From Flavobacteriales bacterium (GTDB taxonomy: Bacteria; Bacteroidota; Bacteroidia; Flavobacteriales; Flavobacteriaceae), in contig JAGXRF010000083.1 in the NCBI GenBank assembly GCA_018335925.1, positions 17,304 to 81,303 on the forward strand: a DNA stretch of 64,000 nt. The letters are read 5' to 3'. The notes below the pieces were generated by a model. That model had not been told where the DNA came from and ran no database searches. It saw only the letters and a program-made list of their open reading frames with translations. Position 1 is the stretch's first letter. Each line of letters begins with the position of its first letter. Below are positions 45,867-55,200 of this stretch, piece by piece. Both the position numbers and the translations under genes were made by a program.

Positions 45867-46730
45867 ATGATTTTAGTAACAGGTTCAACAGGAAATTTAG
45901 GTAAAGCAGTAGTAACCCAACTACTCAAAAAAACAACAGCATCAAACATTGCTGTATTAGCTAGAGATGTAAATAAAACAACAGATTTTAAAAAAGCTGG
46001 TGTTGAAGTACGAATTGGTGATTTTGACAATCCATCTTCTTTACTAAAAGCACTAAATAGAATTGACCAAGTTCTTTTAATTTCAGGAACAGATCCTGTT
46101 AATCGTTTTTTACAACATAAAAACGTTGTTGACGCTGCTCTTAAAAATGGAATAAAAAGAATTGCTTACACAAGTATTGCTATGAATGACTTTTCAACTT
46201 CGGCCAATCAATTTTTAATGCAAAGTCATTTTCAAACTGAAGATTACATCAAAGCAAGCCAAGTAAATTACACTTTCTATCGCAACAACCTTTATGCCGA
46301 TACAATTTTGATGTTTGCTGGTGAAAATCCATTTGAAACAGGAATTAATTTACCAACTGAACATGGAAAAGTTGGTTTTGCATTACGTAGAGAAATTGGC
46401 GAAGCTATTGCAAATGATTTACTAATCTCAGAAAGTAATAATAGAATTTATCAAATGACAGGTTTTCAATCATACTCATTTTCAGACATAGCTTCTGAGC
46501 TTTCTAAAATATCAGGTAGCGATGTAAATTATAATGATTTAAAAGCAATTGAGTACAAAGAGATTTTAAAGAAATATGAAATTCCAGAAGAGTATATTGA
46601 AATGTATAGTGCTTTTACAGAAGACATTAAAAACAACCAACACAACATAATAAGCTCAGATCTTGAAAAATTATTGGGAAGAAAGTCAATCCAATTATCT
46701 GATGCATTAAAGGAGTTGTACAATCTTTAG
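45867..46730 (+). CDS. NmrA-like NAD(P)H-binding protein (QorB-type quinone reductase)
   Basis: 287 residues. MILVTGSTGNLGKAVVTQLL is the atypical SDR cofactor motif TGxxGxxG; AVLARD, VRIGDFDNPSSL and VLLISGTD follow as in NmrA/QorB proteins, and there is no catalytic YxxxK pair at the usual position. E. coli QorB reduces quinones with NADPH. Next to a divergent HxlR regulator, matching the qorB/ytfH layout. Confidence 0.85.
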   Translation: MILVTGSTGNLGKAVVTQLLKKTTASNIAVLARDVNKTTDFKKAGVEVRIGDFDNPSSLLKALNRIDQVLLISGTDPVNRFLQHKNVVDAALKNGIKRIAYTSIAMNDFSTSANQFLMQSHFQTEDYIKASQVNYTFYRNNLYADTILMFAGENPFETGINLPTEHGKVGFALRREIGEAIANDLLISESNNRIYQMTGFQSYSFSDIASELSKISGSDVNYNDLKAIEYKEILKKYEIPEEYIEMYSAFTEDIKNNQHNIISSDLEKLLGRKSIQLSDALKELYNL

Positions 46731-47184
46731 AAACTAAAATAATTATTTTAAAATGGCTAATCAAATCCGTTTTATCTTCAGATTTGTTAATCTTTTTACA
46801 TACTATCTTTAATTGAAATGCCTTCAAAAAATAATAGTATTGAGATAAAACGGGTTTTGGCTGGCTAAGAGATTAAAGAGAATATACATACAAAAAAATT
46901 TATTGGACAAACAAATCAAAGGTAAAGTAAAAACTACAACACATTAGAATTAATTTAATATGAACTTGTAGGGATGCATTTGTTGTCTTTACATTTGAAA
47001 ATCCTTTAGAAAAATAAATCAATTATTCCAATCTAAAAGGTAAATCAAATCCACAAATAAACTATAAATATTCTATTATTCAACCTTAGTTATAAATAAT
47101 ATGAATGGCAGATCACACAGATTATGGTATGATAGTATAACTACATAAACAGTATTTAATTATTAAAAAGTAAAGTTATTCAAA
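46731..47184. other. 454-base AT-rich gap before the rteC fragment
   Basis: No convincing gene. ATAAAACGG at 46854-46862 is complementary to CCGTTTTAT at 46777-46785, a long-spaced inverted repeat. The rest is AT-rich non-coding sequence that presumably marks the junction of the insertion between the two rteC copies. Confidence 0.45.
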
Positions 47185-47465
47185 AATCACAAGTCAATCC
47201 GAAGGTGAAGCAAACTTGGACTGGCTCTAAAGTCGCATTAATAGAGCTTTTGTATGCTTTACATACCGAAGATGTGTTCAATAATGGAGGATCAGATTTA
47301 AAGGATGTTGCTGAATACTTTGAAAACATCTTCAACATCGATCTAGGTCAATACCACAGAGCTTTCCTTGAGATTAGAATGCGAAAATCAGACCAAACAA
47401 AATTTCTCAACTCATTAAAAGAAAAATTAGTAAAGAGAATTGAAAACACGGATGACTTGCTCTAA
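47185..47465 (+). pseudogene. RteC C-terminal fragment (truncated duplicate)
   Basis: Homology to rteC starts near 47185 (its counterpart near 43681) and runs to the stop. The encoded stretch from KQTWTGSKVALIELLYALHTE through IDLGQYHRAFLEIRMRKSDQTKFLN (positions 47208-47415) is almost identical to the intact protein, with substitutions such as EGVFNNGT to EDVFNNGG. There is no ATG; only a GTG at 47205. The ~180 N-terminal residues are missing, so this is a remnant of a second rteC. Confidence 0.85.
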
Positions 47466-47578
47466 TACCAATAAATACGAAACTTTACATTAAAATCTAT
47501 CACAACTTGTGATTGACTTGTGATTCAAAACCAATCAAACTCTACAATTTTGTACCATAACAATCTAAAACATACGTT

Positions 47579-47866
47579 ATGGCAATAGAAGTTATTACTC
47601 GCGAAGACTTAAACGAATTTAGAAGTCTTCTTTTGAACGATTTAAAAGAAATCATTCAATCCAAACCACAACAAACTAAACAGTGGCTCAAATCCAATGA
47701 AGTCCGTAAGCTGTTAAACATCTCTCCAGGTACTTTACAAAACCTCCGGATCAATGGAACACTAACCTATACCAAAATTGGCGGTATTATGTATTATGAC
47801 CATTCCGACATCGATAAATTATTAAACGGAAACAAGGTAAATGCTTTGCCTACTCTCTTTAAGTAG
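47579..47866 (+). CDS. Excisionase-like MerR-type HTH protein
   Basis: 95 residues. An N-terminal helix (EDLNEFRSLLLNDLKEII) precedes WLKSNEVRKLLNISPGTLQNLR and a wing, GTLTYTKIGGIMYYDHSDIDKLL: the HTH_17 pattern of small regulators/excisionases that follow rteC in Bacteroidetes elements. Likely bends att DNA or controls the following genes. Confidence 0.82.
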   Translation: MAIEVITREDLNEFRSLLLNDLKEIIQSKPQQTKQWLKSNEVRKLLNISPGTLQNLRINGTLTYTKIGGIMYYDHSDIDKLLNGNKVNALPTLFK

Positions 47867-47878
47867 TTTATTGTAGTT

Positions 47879-47906
47879 GTCATACCGAGCGAAGTCGAGG
47901 TATCTC
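47879..47906. repeat. Dispersed repeat GTCATACCGAGCGAAGTCGA, copy 1
   Basis: First of three related ~28-base copies (also 48513-48540 and 48642-48670). It is intergenic here and followed by a CCTGC-AAA-GCAGG hairpin (47906-47918). The unit is the GTCATnCCGAGCGAAG-type repeat that occurs in many flavobacterial genomes. Confidence 0.75.
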
Positions 47907-47984
47907 CTGCAAAGCAGGTAAACTCTTGAACAAAGTTCAAGCAATTGGTCTTAATACTTAATACTCCAATCTTAATACTTCCAA

Positions 47985-48935
47985 ATGAATTATATAAAAC
48001 ACCTTACAGGTTTCTTTGAAAAAGTAGCCATAGATAAAACCCTAAATCCAACTCACGTTAGCTTATACATTGCCTTATTCCAATTTTGGAACTGTAACCG
48101 TTTTAAAAATCCTATCAGTATCAATCGAGATGAGGTAATGCGTATTAGCAAAATCAGTTCAAAAGCTACCTATCATAAATGCCTTAAGAACTTGCATAGT
48201 TTGGGGTATATCAACTACGAACCATCATACAATCCATTCAAAGGAAGTCATGTCATTCTATTCAATTTTTCAGATGATTTAAAACCAGCTCCAAAATCCG
48301 AGAGAAAACCAAAAAATGAACCACTTATTGAACTTCTTTCTGAACAAGCTTTGAACAAGTCTTGTACTAGTAGTGAAACAGGTACTGAACAAGCATTAGT
48401 ACCTTCTATAAACTATATAAACAATACAAACAGTTTAAACGATAAAAACGTTTCAAACTTGAACGAGCAAACAAAAAAAATTGAAGAAATAAATAATGCT
48501 GAAGATATAATTGTAATCCCGAGCGAAGTAGAGGGAACTCAAAAAGAAAAAAGTTCCGCAAAAAAAGAAATGTTTTCAACATTCGCCGACACCGATAAAA
48601 ATCAAATAGAAAAAAGTCGGCAAAAAGATGTTGATGATTTTGTCATACCGAGCGAAGCCGAGGTATCTACTTTGAAAAAGGCAAAACCAACCATCGTAGA
48701 AATAATATCCTACTTCCAAGAAAATAACTTTCCGGAACAAGAAGCTCAAAAATTCTTCAATTACTTTAAAAGTGTCGGTTGGCTAGTCGGTGGAAAAACA
48801 CCAATGGTCGATTGGCAAGCAGCAGCACAAAATTGGATGATTAACGCACCAAAATTCATTTCAAATGCAGAACAACCCAACAGAGCAAAACAACTCAACA
48901 CAACAACCGACAAAGACTATTCAGAGCCATTATAG
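47985..48935 (+). CDS. DnaD/replication-initiator-like protein of mobile element
   Basis: 316 residues. The N-terminal ~100 residues form a winged helix (LNPTHVSLYIALFQFWNCNRF; ISINRDEVMRISKISSKATYHKCLKNLHSLGYI) as in RepA/DnaD-like proteins of Bacteroidetes elements. The C-terminus (WLVGGKTPMVDWQAAAQNWM) is a DnaD-like module. The middle (170-235) is low-complexity and includes two in-frame copies of the dispersed repeat read as VIPSEVEG and VIPSEAEV. Probably recruits replication proteins together with the downstream DnaC-like ATPase. Confidence 0.65.
   Translation: MNYIKHLTGFFEKVAIDKTLNPTHVSLYIALFQFWNCNRFKNPISINRDEVMRISKISSKATYHKCLKNLHSLGYINYEPSYNPFKGSHVILFNFSDDLKPAPKSERKPKNEPLIELLSEQALNKSCTSSETGTEQALVPSINYINNTNSLNDKNVSNLNEQTKKIEEINNAEDIIVIPSEVEGTQKEKSSAKKEMFSTFADTDKNQIEKSRQKDVDDFVIPSEAEVSTLKKAKPTIVEIISYFQENNFPEQEAQKFFNYFKSVGWLVGGKTPMVDWQAAAQNWMINAPKFISNAEQPNRAKQLNTTTDKDYSEPL
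48513..48540. repeat. Dispersed repeat copy 2, inside the DnaD-like gene
   Basis: GTAATCCCGAGCGAAGTAGA... (remaining bases to 48540) is in frame and translates as VIPSEVEG. It differs at a few bases from copies 1 and 3. Confidence 0.75.
48642..48670. repeat. Dispersed repeat copy 3, inside the DnaD-like gene
   Basis: GTCATACCGAGCGAAGCCGA followed by GGTATCTAC, in frame as VIPSEAEVST. Copies 1 and 3 share 26 or more of 28 bases. Confidence 0.75.
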
Positions 48936-48977
48936 CATTCTTGTCATGCTGCACTTGTTTCAGCATCATCCTTTGCG

Positions 48978-48995
48978 TCCCGAAAGCTTTCGGGA
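48978..48995. repeat. 18-bp perfect palindrome
   Basis: TCCCGAAAGCTTTCGGGA lies between the DnaD-like stop and the ATPase start, in a GC-richer stretch that also has CTTTGCGGACTTTGCCGTTAAA. A related CTTTGTGTCCTTTGCGGTAAA occurs at 49687-49707 before the next gene. Both look like dispersed intergenic repeats typical of flavobacteria. Confidence 0.7.
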
Positions 48996-49036
48996 TTGCG
49001 TTAGTCTTTGCGGACTTTGCCGTTAAATTTTCAGTT

Positions 49037-49660
49037 ATGGAAAAAGAAATTAAATCTCACTACACCTATACCGAAGTAATCAAGTGGCTTGAACAAAAAG
49101 GAGTTGAACTATACGGCAATCATTTCAAAATCCTTGAAACCGATTACCCAATTGTGTATAAACTAATTGCCTATTTCCTAAAAGACGAACCAACATGCTT
49201 TCAATACGGAATAAACCTCAACAAGGGAATTCTATTAACCGGACCAATCGGCTGCGGTAAAACATCACTCATAAACCTAATGAAATACCTAACAGCCACA
49301 GAACACAAGTTTTTCGTAAAACCATGTAGAGACATCAGCTTTGAATTTATTCAGGACGGGTACCAAATAATCCACAAATACAGCATCGGAAAACTTTACC
49401 AATCCGAACCAAGAACCTATTGCTTTGACGATTTAGGAACAGAAAACAACCTAAAATATTTTGGTAACGAATGCAATGTCATGGCAGAAATTCTATTAAG
49501 CCGGTACGATCTATTCATCTCCAAAAAACTAAAAACCCACATCACCACAAACCTATCAGCCACAGAAATAGAAACCCATTACGGCAATCGAGTTCGTTCA
49601 CGATTAAGAGAGATGGTAAACTTAATAGCTTATGACAAATCAACACCGGACAAGAGATAA
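49037..49660 (+). CDS. DnaC/IstB-like ATPase of mobile element
   Basis: About 207 residues from ATG 49037 (MEKEIKSHYTYTEVIKWLEQKG); the frame opens at 48941 but the upstream part is repeat-derived. Walker A GILLTGPIGCGKTSLINLM near residue 75, Walker B TYCFDDLGTENN, and the sensor region KTHITTNLSATEIETHYGNRVRSRL with an Arg finger follow. Similar to helicase loaders. With the preceding gene it probably starts replication of the excised element. The stretch 48900-50340 is richer in C than the flanking DNA. Confidence 0.8.
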   Translation: MEKEIKSHYTYTEVIKWLEQKGVELYGNHFKILETDYPIVYKLIAYFLKDEPTCFQYGINLNKGILLTGPIGCGKTSLINLMKYLTATEHKFFVKPCRDISFEFIQDGYQIIHKYSIGKLYQSEPRTYCFDDLGTENNLKYFGNECNVMAEILLSRYDLFISKKLKTHITTNLSATEIETHYGNRVRSRLREMVNLIAYDKSTPDKR

Positions 49661-49718
49661 TAAAGCTTTTCGAACATTGCGTAAACCTTTGTGTCCTTTG
49701 CGGTAAAAAAAGAACAAC

Positions 49719-50339
49719 ATGAAAACTATAACCAACTTCTGGAACCACTTCCAACAAAACAACTTCGTTTTTCTACTCTTAAACGAAATCCCAAAAGAAG
49801 AACTAAAAACCCATTTCGACAAACTAATCGAAATACTACATCAATATAACAAAGACCTAGACCTCATCATCAAAAACAAAACAAATGGAGCCGAATTAAT
49901 CATCACAGCCAACGGAAATCCATACCTTTTCAAAGAAGTAGAATTACTTGTTCATCATGCACCAGTTGTAGAACGTTGGAAAATAACCGCATTCCTTCAA
50001 CCCGAAACCAACCTAACCAAATACGAGAACAGTACCGACAAACCACTAGAATATTACGGCATCACTTTAAAAATAAGCGAAATGTATTTCATCCCATTAG
50101 AAAACCCAAACAAACCAACCGATTTAGGAATAAAAGTACTACTCAAAAACTATATTATCCACAAAAACAACCCAAGACTTCGGGAAGCAGTTTATCTCCA
50201 CATCGAACATCTAATTGGAGAAAAATCATTCGCTAATGATATTGCATTTATTGAGATTGAGCAATTGGAAGGAGACAATGAAAACCAAATCGAATTATAT
50301 AATTTAAAATCTTATATTGACATTGAAATGGGCTATTAA
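49719..50339 (+). CDS. Hypothetical protein, 206 aa
   Basis: No family recognised. A soluble, mostly alpha/beta protein: an acidic/amphipathic N-terminal helix region (FWNHFQQNNFVFLLLNEIPKE), a central strand region (AELIITANGNPYLFKEVELLV) and a predicted helical section (VYLHIEHLIGEKSFANDIAFIE). It shares the C-rich base usage of the ATPase gene upstream and may be a housekeeping-type gene carried along. A CTTTGTGTCCTTTGCGG repeat lies in its leader. Confidence 0.5.
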   Translation: MKTITNFWNHFQQNNFVFLLLNEIPKEELKTHFDKLIEILHQYNKDLDLIIKNKTNGAELIITANGNPYLFKEVELLVHHAPVVERWKITAFLQPETNLTKYENSTDKPLEYYGITLKISEMYFIPLENPNKPTDLGIKVLLKNYIIHKNNPRLREAVYLHIEHLIGEKSFANDIAFIEIEQLEGDNENQIELYNLKSYIDIEMGY

Positions 50340-50457
50340 GTTTCGGCAATAAACTCCATTTACTGCCAAAACTTAACTAATAATCTGTTAGTGAAACACT
50401 ACACATTATGTAGTAATTCGCAAATGATGTAGAGAAATTATGTTTTGTAGTAAAATA

Positions 50458-50474
50458 ATCAGGTTTATCCTGAT
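50458..50474. promoter_or_regulatory. AbiE operator palindrome, distal
   Basis: ATCAGG-TTTAT-CCTGAT: 6-base arms with a 5-base centre. The same core, TCAGGTTTATCCTGA, recurs 84 bases downstream. AbiEi antitoxins are known to bind inverted repeats ahead of their operon, so these are the likely autoregulatory sites. Confidence 0.7.
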
Positions 50475-50541
50475 AAAGCAACTATAAAAAATAAATTTCA
50501 AATGAATGCTATAAAATGAAATTATATTTTGTATCATTGTA

Positions 50542-50558
50542 GTCAGGTTTATCCTGAC
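50542..50558. promoter_or_regulatory. AbiE operator palindrome, proximal
   Basis: GTCAGG-TTTAT-CCTGAC, nine bases upstream of the antitoxin ATG and just after a TATATTTTG element (50524-50532 region) that could be the -7 box. Bound protein here would block initiation. Confidence 0.7.
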
Positions 50559-50567
50559 AATAATACT

Positions 50568-51389
50568 ATGAAGCATAAATACATTTCAACACAGTCAAAC
50601 GAACTTTTATCATACTTCAATGATAAAGGCAAAGTGTGTTTTGATTCTAAAGCCGCCTTAAAAGCGTTTCCTAATACCAAAGAAAGCACCGTTAGAGAAT
50701 TATTAAGCGACATGACCAAAAGAGGCTTGCTAATGCGAATTAAAGACGGTATTTACTACATAATTCCTTACGAAGAAGATCCAAAAACCTTCATGCCCGA
50801 TTGGCATATTTTGGTAAAGTATCTAGTAAAAGATGCCAGGTATTACATAGGGTATTATTCTGCATTACAAATCCATAATCTAATAACGCAACCATCTTTA
50901 AAAGAACAAATTGTGGTGGCAAAACAAATCAGGCCTTCTGAAATTAAAATCAAAGACATCACTTTTCAATTTATCTATCATAACGAAAGTCACTTCTTTG
51001 GAGAAAAGAAAACATGGATTGATAACTTCAATAAAGTAAGTTGTTCTGATATAGAAAAAACAATAATTGACTGCCTTTTCAAACCGGATTATGCGGGAGG
51101 AATTGTAGAGGTAGCAAGAGCCATATACAGCACTAAAGAGAAATTAGATTACAAGAAGCTTTTAGAATATACCATAAAATTCGATTCTCAGGCAGTGGTA
51201 AAAAGACTAGGGTATATTTTAGAACTCTTTGAAATAGAAACAGAAATAATCCAAGAACTACAAAAACTAAAAACCGCTTCTTATGTAGTTTTAGATACCG
51301 AATTACCTAAGACTGGAAAAAGAAATAGCCGTTGGAGTATTCAACAAAATTTAGATACAGAAACCATTAAATCAGCCATGTTCACATGA
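50568..51389 (+). CDS. abiEi: AbiEi antitoxin (type IV toxin-antitoxin)
   Basis: 273 residues from ATG 50568 (MKHKYISTQSNELLSYF); the longer frame from 50529 would run through the proximal operator. The N-terminal winged helix (GKVCFDSKAALKAFPNTKESTVRELLSDM, then GLLMRIKDGIYYIIP) and the AbiEi C-terminal domain (DWHILVKYLVKDARYYIGYYSALQIHNL, KTIIDCLFKPDYAGGIVEVA) are present, given by segments. Neutralises AbiEii and represses its own operon. Overlaps the toxin start by ATGA. Confidence 0.88.
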   Translation: MKHKYISTQSNELLSYFNDKGKVCFDSKAALKAFPNTKESTVRELLSDMTKRGLLMRIKDGIYYIIPYEEDPKTFMPDWHILVKYLVKDARYYIGYYSALQIHNLITQPSLKEQIVVAKQIRPSEIKIKDITFQFIYHNESHFFGEKKTWIDNFNKVSCSDIEKTIIDCLFKPDYAGGIVEVARAIYSTKEKLDYKKLLEYTIKFDSQAVVKRLGYILELFEIETEIIQELQKLKTASYVVLDTELPKTGKRNSRWSIQQNLDTETIKSAMFT

Positions 51390-52213
51390 TTAAACCGGGC
51401 GAAATACAAAAGAAAGCAAACCAAGTTGGGGTTCGTGACCAACAAATAGAAAAAGATTACATTTTATCTTGGATACTTTGGGGGGTAGCAAATCACAAAC
51501 AGCTTTCAAAAATATTGGTATTCAAAGGAGGAACCGTATTAAAGAAAGTCTACTTTGAGAACTATCGTTTCTCAGAAGATTTAGACTTCACACTCTTGGA
51601 TAGTGAAATTTCAAACGAACAAATTTTTGAATGGTTCAACGAAATATTTATTGTAATTATGGAGGAAGCTAAAATACCTCTAAAAAGAATCGATGATAAT
51701 GAAGACGACGAGGAAAAATTAGAAGAGGAGAAAGAAGACGGGTTAAACTTCTTTATTGGTTATATAGGGCCATTGGGTGGTTTTGGAAACAATAAAAAAG
51801 TGAAAGTAGACATTTCTAAAAGTGAAAAATTAGAATTTAAACCTGCAGTAAAAAATGCAATAGTGGATTATTCAGATTTAGAAGAATACTCTTTATTATG
51901 CTATCCTTTAGAAGAATTACTGGTCGAAAAATTACGTTGCACCATGCAACGTATGCAACCAAGGGATTACTATGATATTTGGTATCTAGTAGAAGTGGAA
52001 GAAATGGATGTTGATTTTTTTACAAATGAATTCCGGAACAAATGTATTATTAAACAACAAAATCCGAAAGATTTTCATGAAAAACTAGAACAAAGATTAC
52101 CCCAATACAAAGCACGATGGCAAAAATCAATGAAAGACCAAATCAAAGATTTACCCGATTTTGAAAAAGTAGAAAGAGAAGTGAGTAGGAAAATTAAAAA
52201 TTTTATGAAATAG
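51386..52213 (+). CDS. abiEii: AbiEii nucleotidyltransferase toxin
   Basis: 275 residues. The nucleotidyltransferase motif LVFKGGTVLKKVY (GG..K) with FSEDLDFTLLD (the DxD metal site) near residues 47-72 and the later LLVEKLRCTMQRMQPRDYYDIWYL (52033 region) are the AbiEii/DUF1814 hallmarks. Family members add nucleotides to tRNA or otherwise block growth, giving abortive infection. An acidic insertion (DDNEDDEEKLEEEKEDG) around residue 110 is unusual. Forms a pair with AbiEi; the RM gene begins 53 bases later. Confidence 0.9.
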   Translation: MIKPGEIQKKANQVGVRDQQIEKDYILSWILWGVANHKQLSKILVFKGGTVLKKVYFENYRFSEDLDFTLLDSEISNEQIFEWFNEIFIVIMEEAKIPLKRIDDNEDDEEKLEEEKEDGLNFFIGYIGPLGGFGNNKKVKVDISKSEKLEFKPAVKNAIVDYSDLEEYSLLCYPLEELLVEKLRCTMQRMQPRDYYDIWYLVEVEEMDVDFFTNEFRNKCIIKQQNPKDFHEKLEQRLPQYKARWQKSMKDQIKDLPDFEKVEREVSRKIKNFMK

Positions 52214-52266
52214 TTTAAAGATAAAGCGATTTACCGATTAGTGTAAAAATTCAAAAAATATTCCGT

Positions 52267-55200
52267 ATGCCCTTATTCCAACAATCCGTTTTAAAAAAAT
52301 TCCTATCGCAGCAAGATAAAAATCTTGTAGAGAAAGTATATAAAAAATTCACTAAATATTTTCAAAATCCTACAATACAAGAAAATATTCGCAATAGTAA
52401 AGAAGAGCAATTTCAAGAAGGTTTTCTTCGTGAACTTTTTGTGGAGGTATTCGGATATACATTAAATCCTAATCCTAAATTTAACCTAACTACGGAATTC
52501 AAAAACCTTAAGGGTGCCAAAAAAGCAGATGGTGCAATCCTTAAAGAGGGAAAAGCAATCGGAGTAATTGAGTTAAAAGGAACAGATACCAAAGACTTAG
52601 AAAGCATACGCCAACAAGCATTTGATTATAAAGCAAATCATAGCAATTGTAAATATGTCATTACTTCAAACTATGAAAAATTAAGATTTTATATCAACGA
52701 TGCGGTTGAGTACGAGGAATTCAATCTTTTTACAATCAATCAACAACAGTTTGAATTGTTGTATCTGTGTATTTCTAAAGAAAGTATTCTAACAGACAAA
52801 CCTATAAAAATTAAGGAAGCTTCTATTTTAGAGGAAAAAGACATCACCAACCGGCTATATACTGATTATTCACTTTTCAAAAGAGAGTTATTTCGTGATT
52901 TAGTAAAACGAAATCAAAACAACGATTTACTTCGTGGGCTTACCGAAAAGAATTTCAAACTAACCTTATTCAAAAAATCACAGAAGCTTCTAGACCGTTT
53001 TCTATTTGTTTTATTTGCCGAAGATCGTGGATTATTAGCCCCAAATACCATCACTACCATCAATAATGAGTGGAAAGCACTCAAAGATATGGATATGGAA
53101 GTGCCTTTATATGACAGATATAAACTGTATTTCAACTACCTCGATACGGGGCGAAAAGGAACCGACAAAAAAGAAGAAATCTTTGCTTACAACGGTGGTT
53201 TATTTCAGCCCGATGCAATTTTAGATGCCATTACTATTGATGATGATTTATTATATCGTCATACAAAACACTTAACAACTTATCATTTCGAAAGCCAGGT
53301 AGATGTAAATATCCTTGGACATATTTTTGAGCATTCGTTAAACGAAATTGAAAGCATCAACGCCGAAATCGAAGGTACAACATTTGATAAACAAAAAACC
53401 AAACGAAAAAAAGATGGTGTTTTCTACACACCAAAATACATTACAAAATACATAGTCGATAACACTATTGGAAAACTATGTACTGAGAAAAAACAAGAAA
53501 TAGGAATTGTTGATGAAGAGTATGCCAAAGGCCGTAAAAACCGCCATGAAGCTACGATAAAAAAACTAAACCAACAACTAAAAGACTATCGAGAATGGCT
53601 ATTAGAACTAACAATTTGTGACCCTGCCTGTGGTTCTGGAGCATTCCTTAACCAAGCTTTAGATTTCCTGATAAAAGAACACAATTACTTGGATGAACTC
53701 AACAAGCAACTCTTTGGTGGCTTTTTCGTCTTCCCAGATATTGAAAACCAAATTCTTGAAAACAATATCTACGGAGTTGACCTCAATGACGAAAGTGTAG
53801 AAATCGCAAAACTTTCTTTGTGGTTAAGAACTGCACAACCCAAACGAAAACTAACAAGCCTGAACAAAAACATCAAATGCGGCAACTCATTGATAGATAG
53901 CAAAACCATTGCCGGTGAAAAAGCGTTAAATTGGAAAGAACAGTTTCCAGAAGTATTTGAAAAGGGAGGTTTTGATGTGATTATTGGGAATCCGCCTTAC
54001 TTAAGAGTTCAAGGATTGAGAGAAAATTTTGAAAAAGAAAGTTTGTATTATGAAAAAAAATTCAAATCATCAACAGGTAGGTTTGATGTCTATGTCTTAT
54101 TTATGGAACAATCTTTTTCTTTAATTAACAAAAAAGGAATTGTATCTTTTATTTTACCTCACAAATTTTTAATTAGTGATTTTGGTTTAGGAATTCGGAA
54201 ATTTTTTGTTGAAAATAAATCTGTCCAAAGTTTAATTCATTTTGGTTCTGAAATGGTGTTTTCCGATGCATCAACATATACATGTATTATTAATCTTTCT
54301 AACAATAACAAAACTATTAATTATAAACAAATTAAACCTTTAGAGATTTTTGATGTTTTTGAATTTGAAATTATTGATTATAACAATTTATCTGATGAAA
54401 AATGGAATCTTAATAGTCAAAGTGGTCAATCATTAATCGATAAAATAAATAAACAACCATTAAGAATCAAAAATATTTTTGAAAATATTAGCCAAGGAGT
54501 TGTATCTGTGGGAGATGATATTTTTCTAATGAAAGGAAAAATTGTCAGTGATAAATTCATTGGTTATTCTGAAAAAATTAATCAAGAAATAATTATCGAA
54601 TCGAAAATAGTAAAACCATTATTAAAAGGTGAAAATGTTAGACGATACGCTAAAATAAATCAGGAGTACTTTGTTTTTTACCCTCATATTGAGACAAATG
54701 GTAAAACAGTTCCTTTGGAAGAGGAATACTTTAAAAACAATTTTCCTTTGGCTTTTAATTATATTTTACCTTTCAAAAACGAACTCATCGAAAAGAAAAT
54801 ACGATATAAAACTAATCCTAAAGCATGGTATAGCTTACATCGTTCTAGAGAACAGAGTCTCTTTGAGCAAATAAAAATTGTTACTCCTGAGACTTCACTT
54901 GGAGGGAACATGACAATAGATTATGATTTTAATTATCATAATACACAAGTATATACACTTGAAATTAAAAAAGATTTAAAAATAAATCATAAGTTCATAT
55001 TATCAATATTAAATTCCAGACTATTTTGGTATTTTCTACAATCTACAGGAGCAGTTTTAAGAGGAGGTTATTTCAGATTTAAAACGAAATATTTAGAACC
55101 TTTTCCTATTCCAGAAATACAAAGTAATGAAATTCAAAATCTTTTTGCGACAAAAGTTGATTTATTGTTTTCGTTTAACAATAATCTAAACGTAATATCT

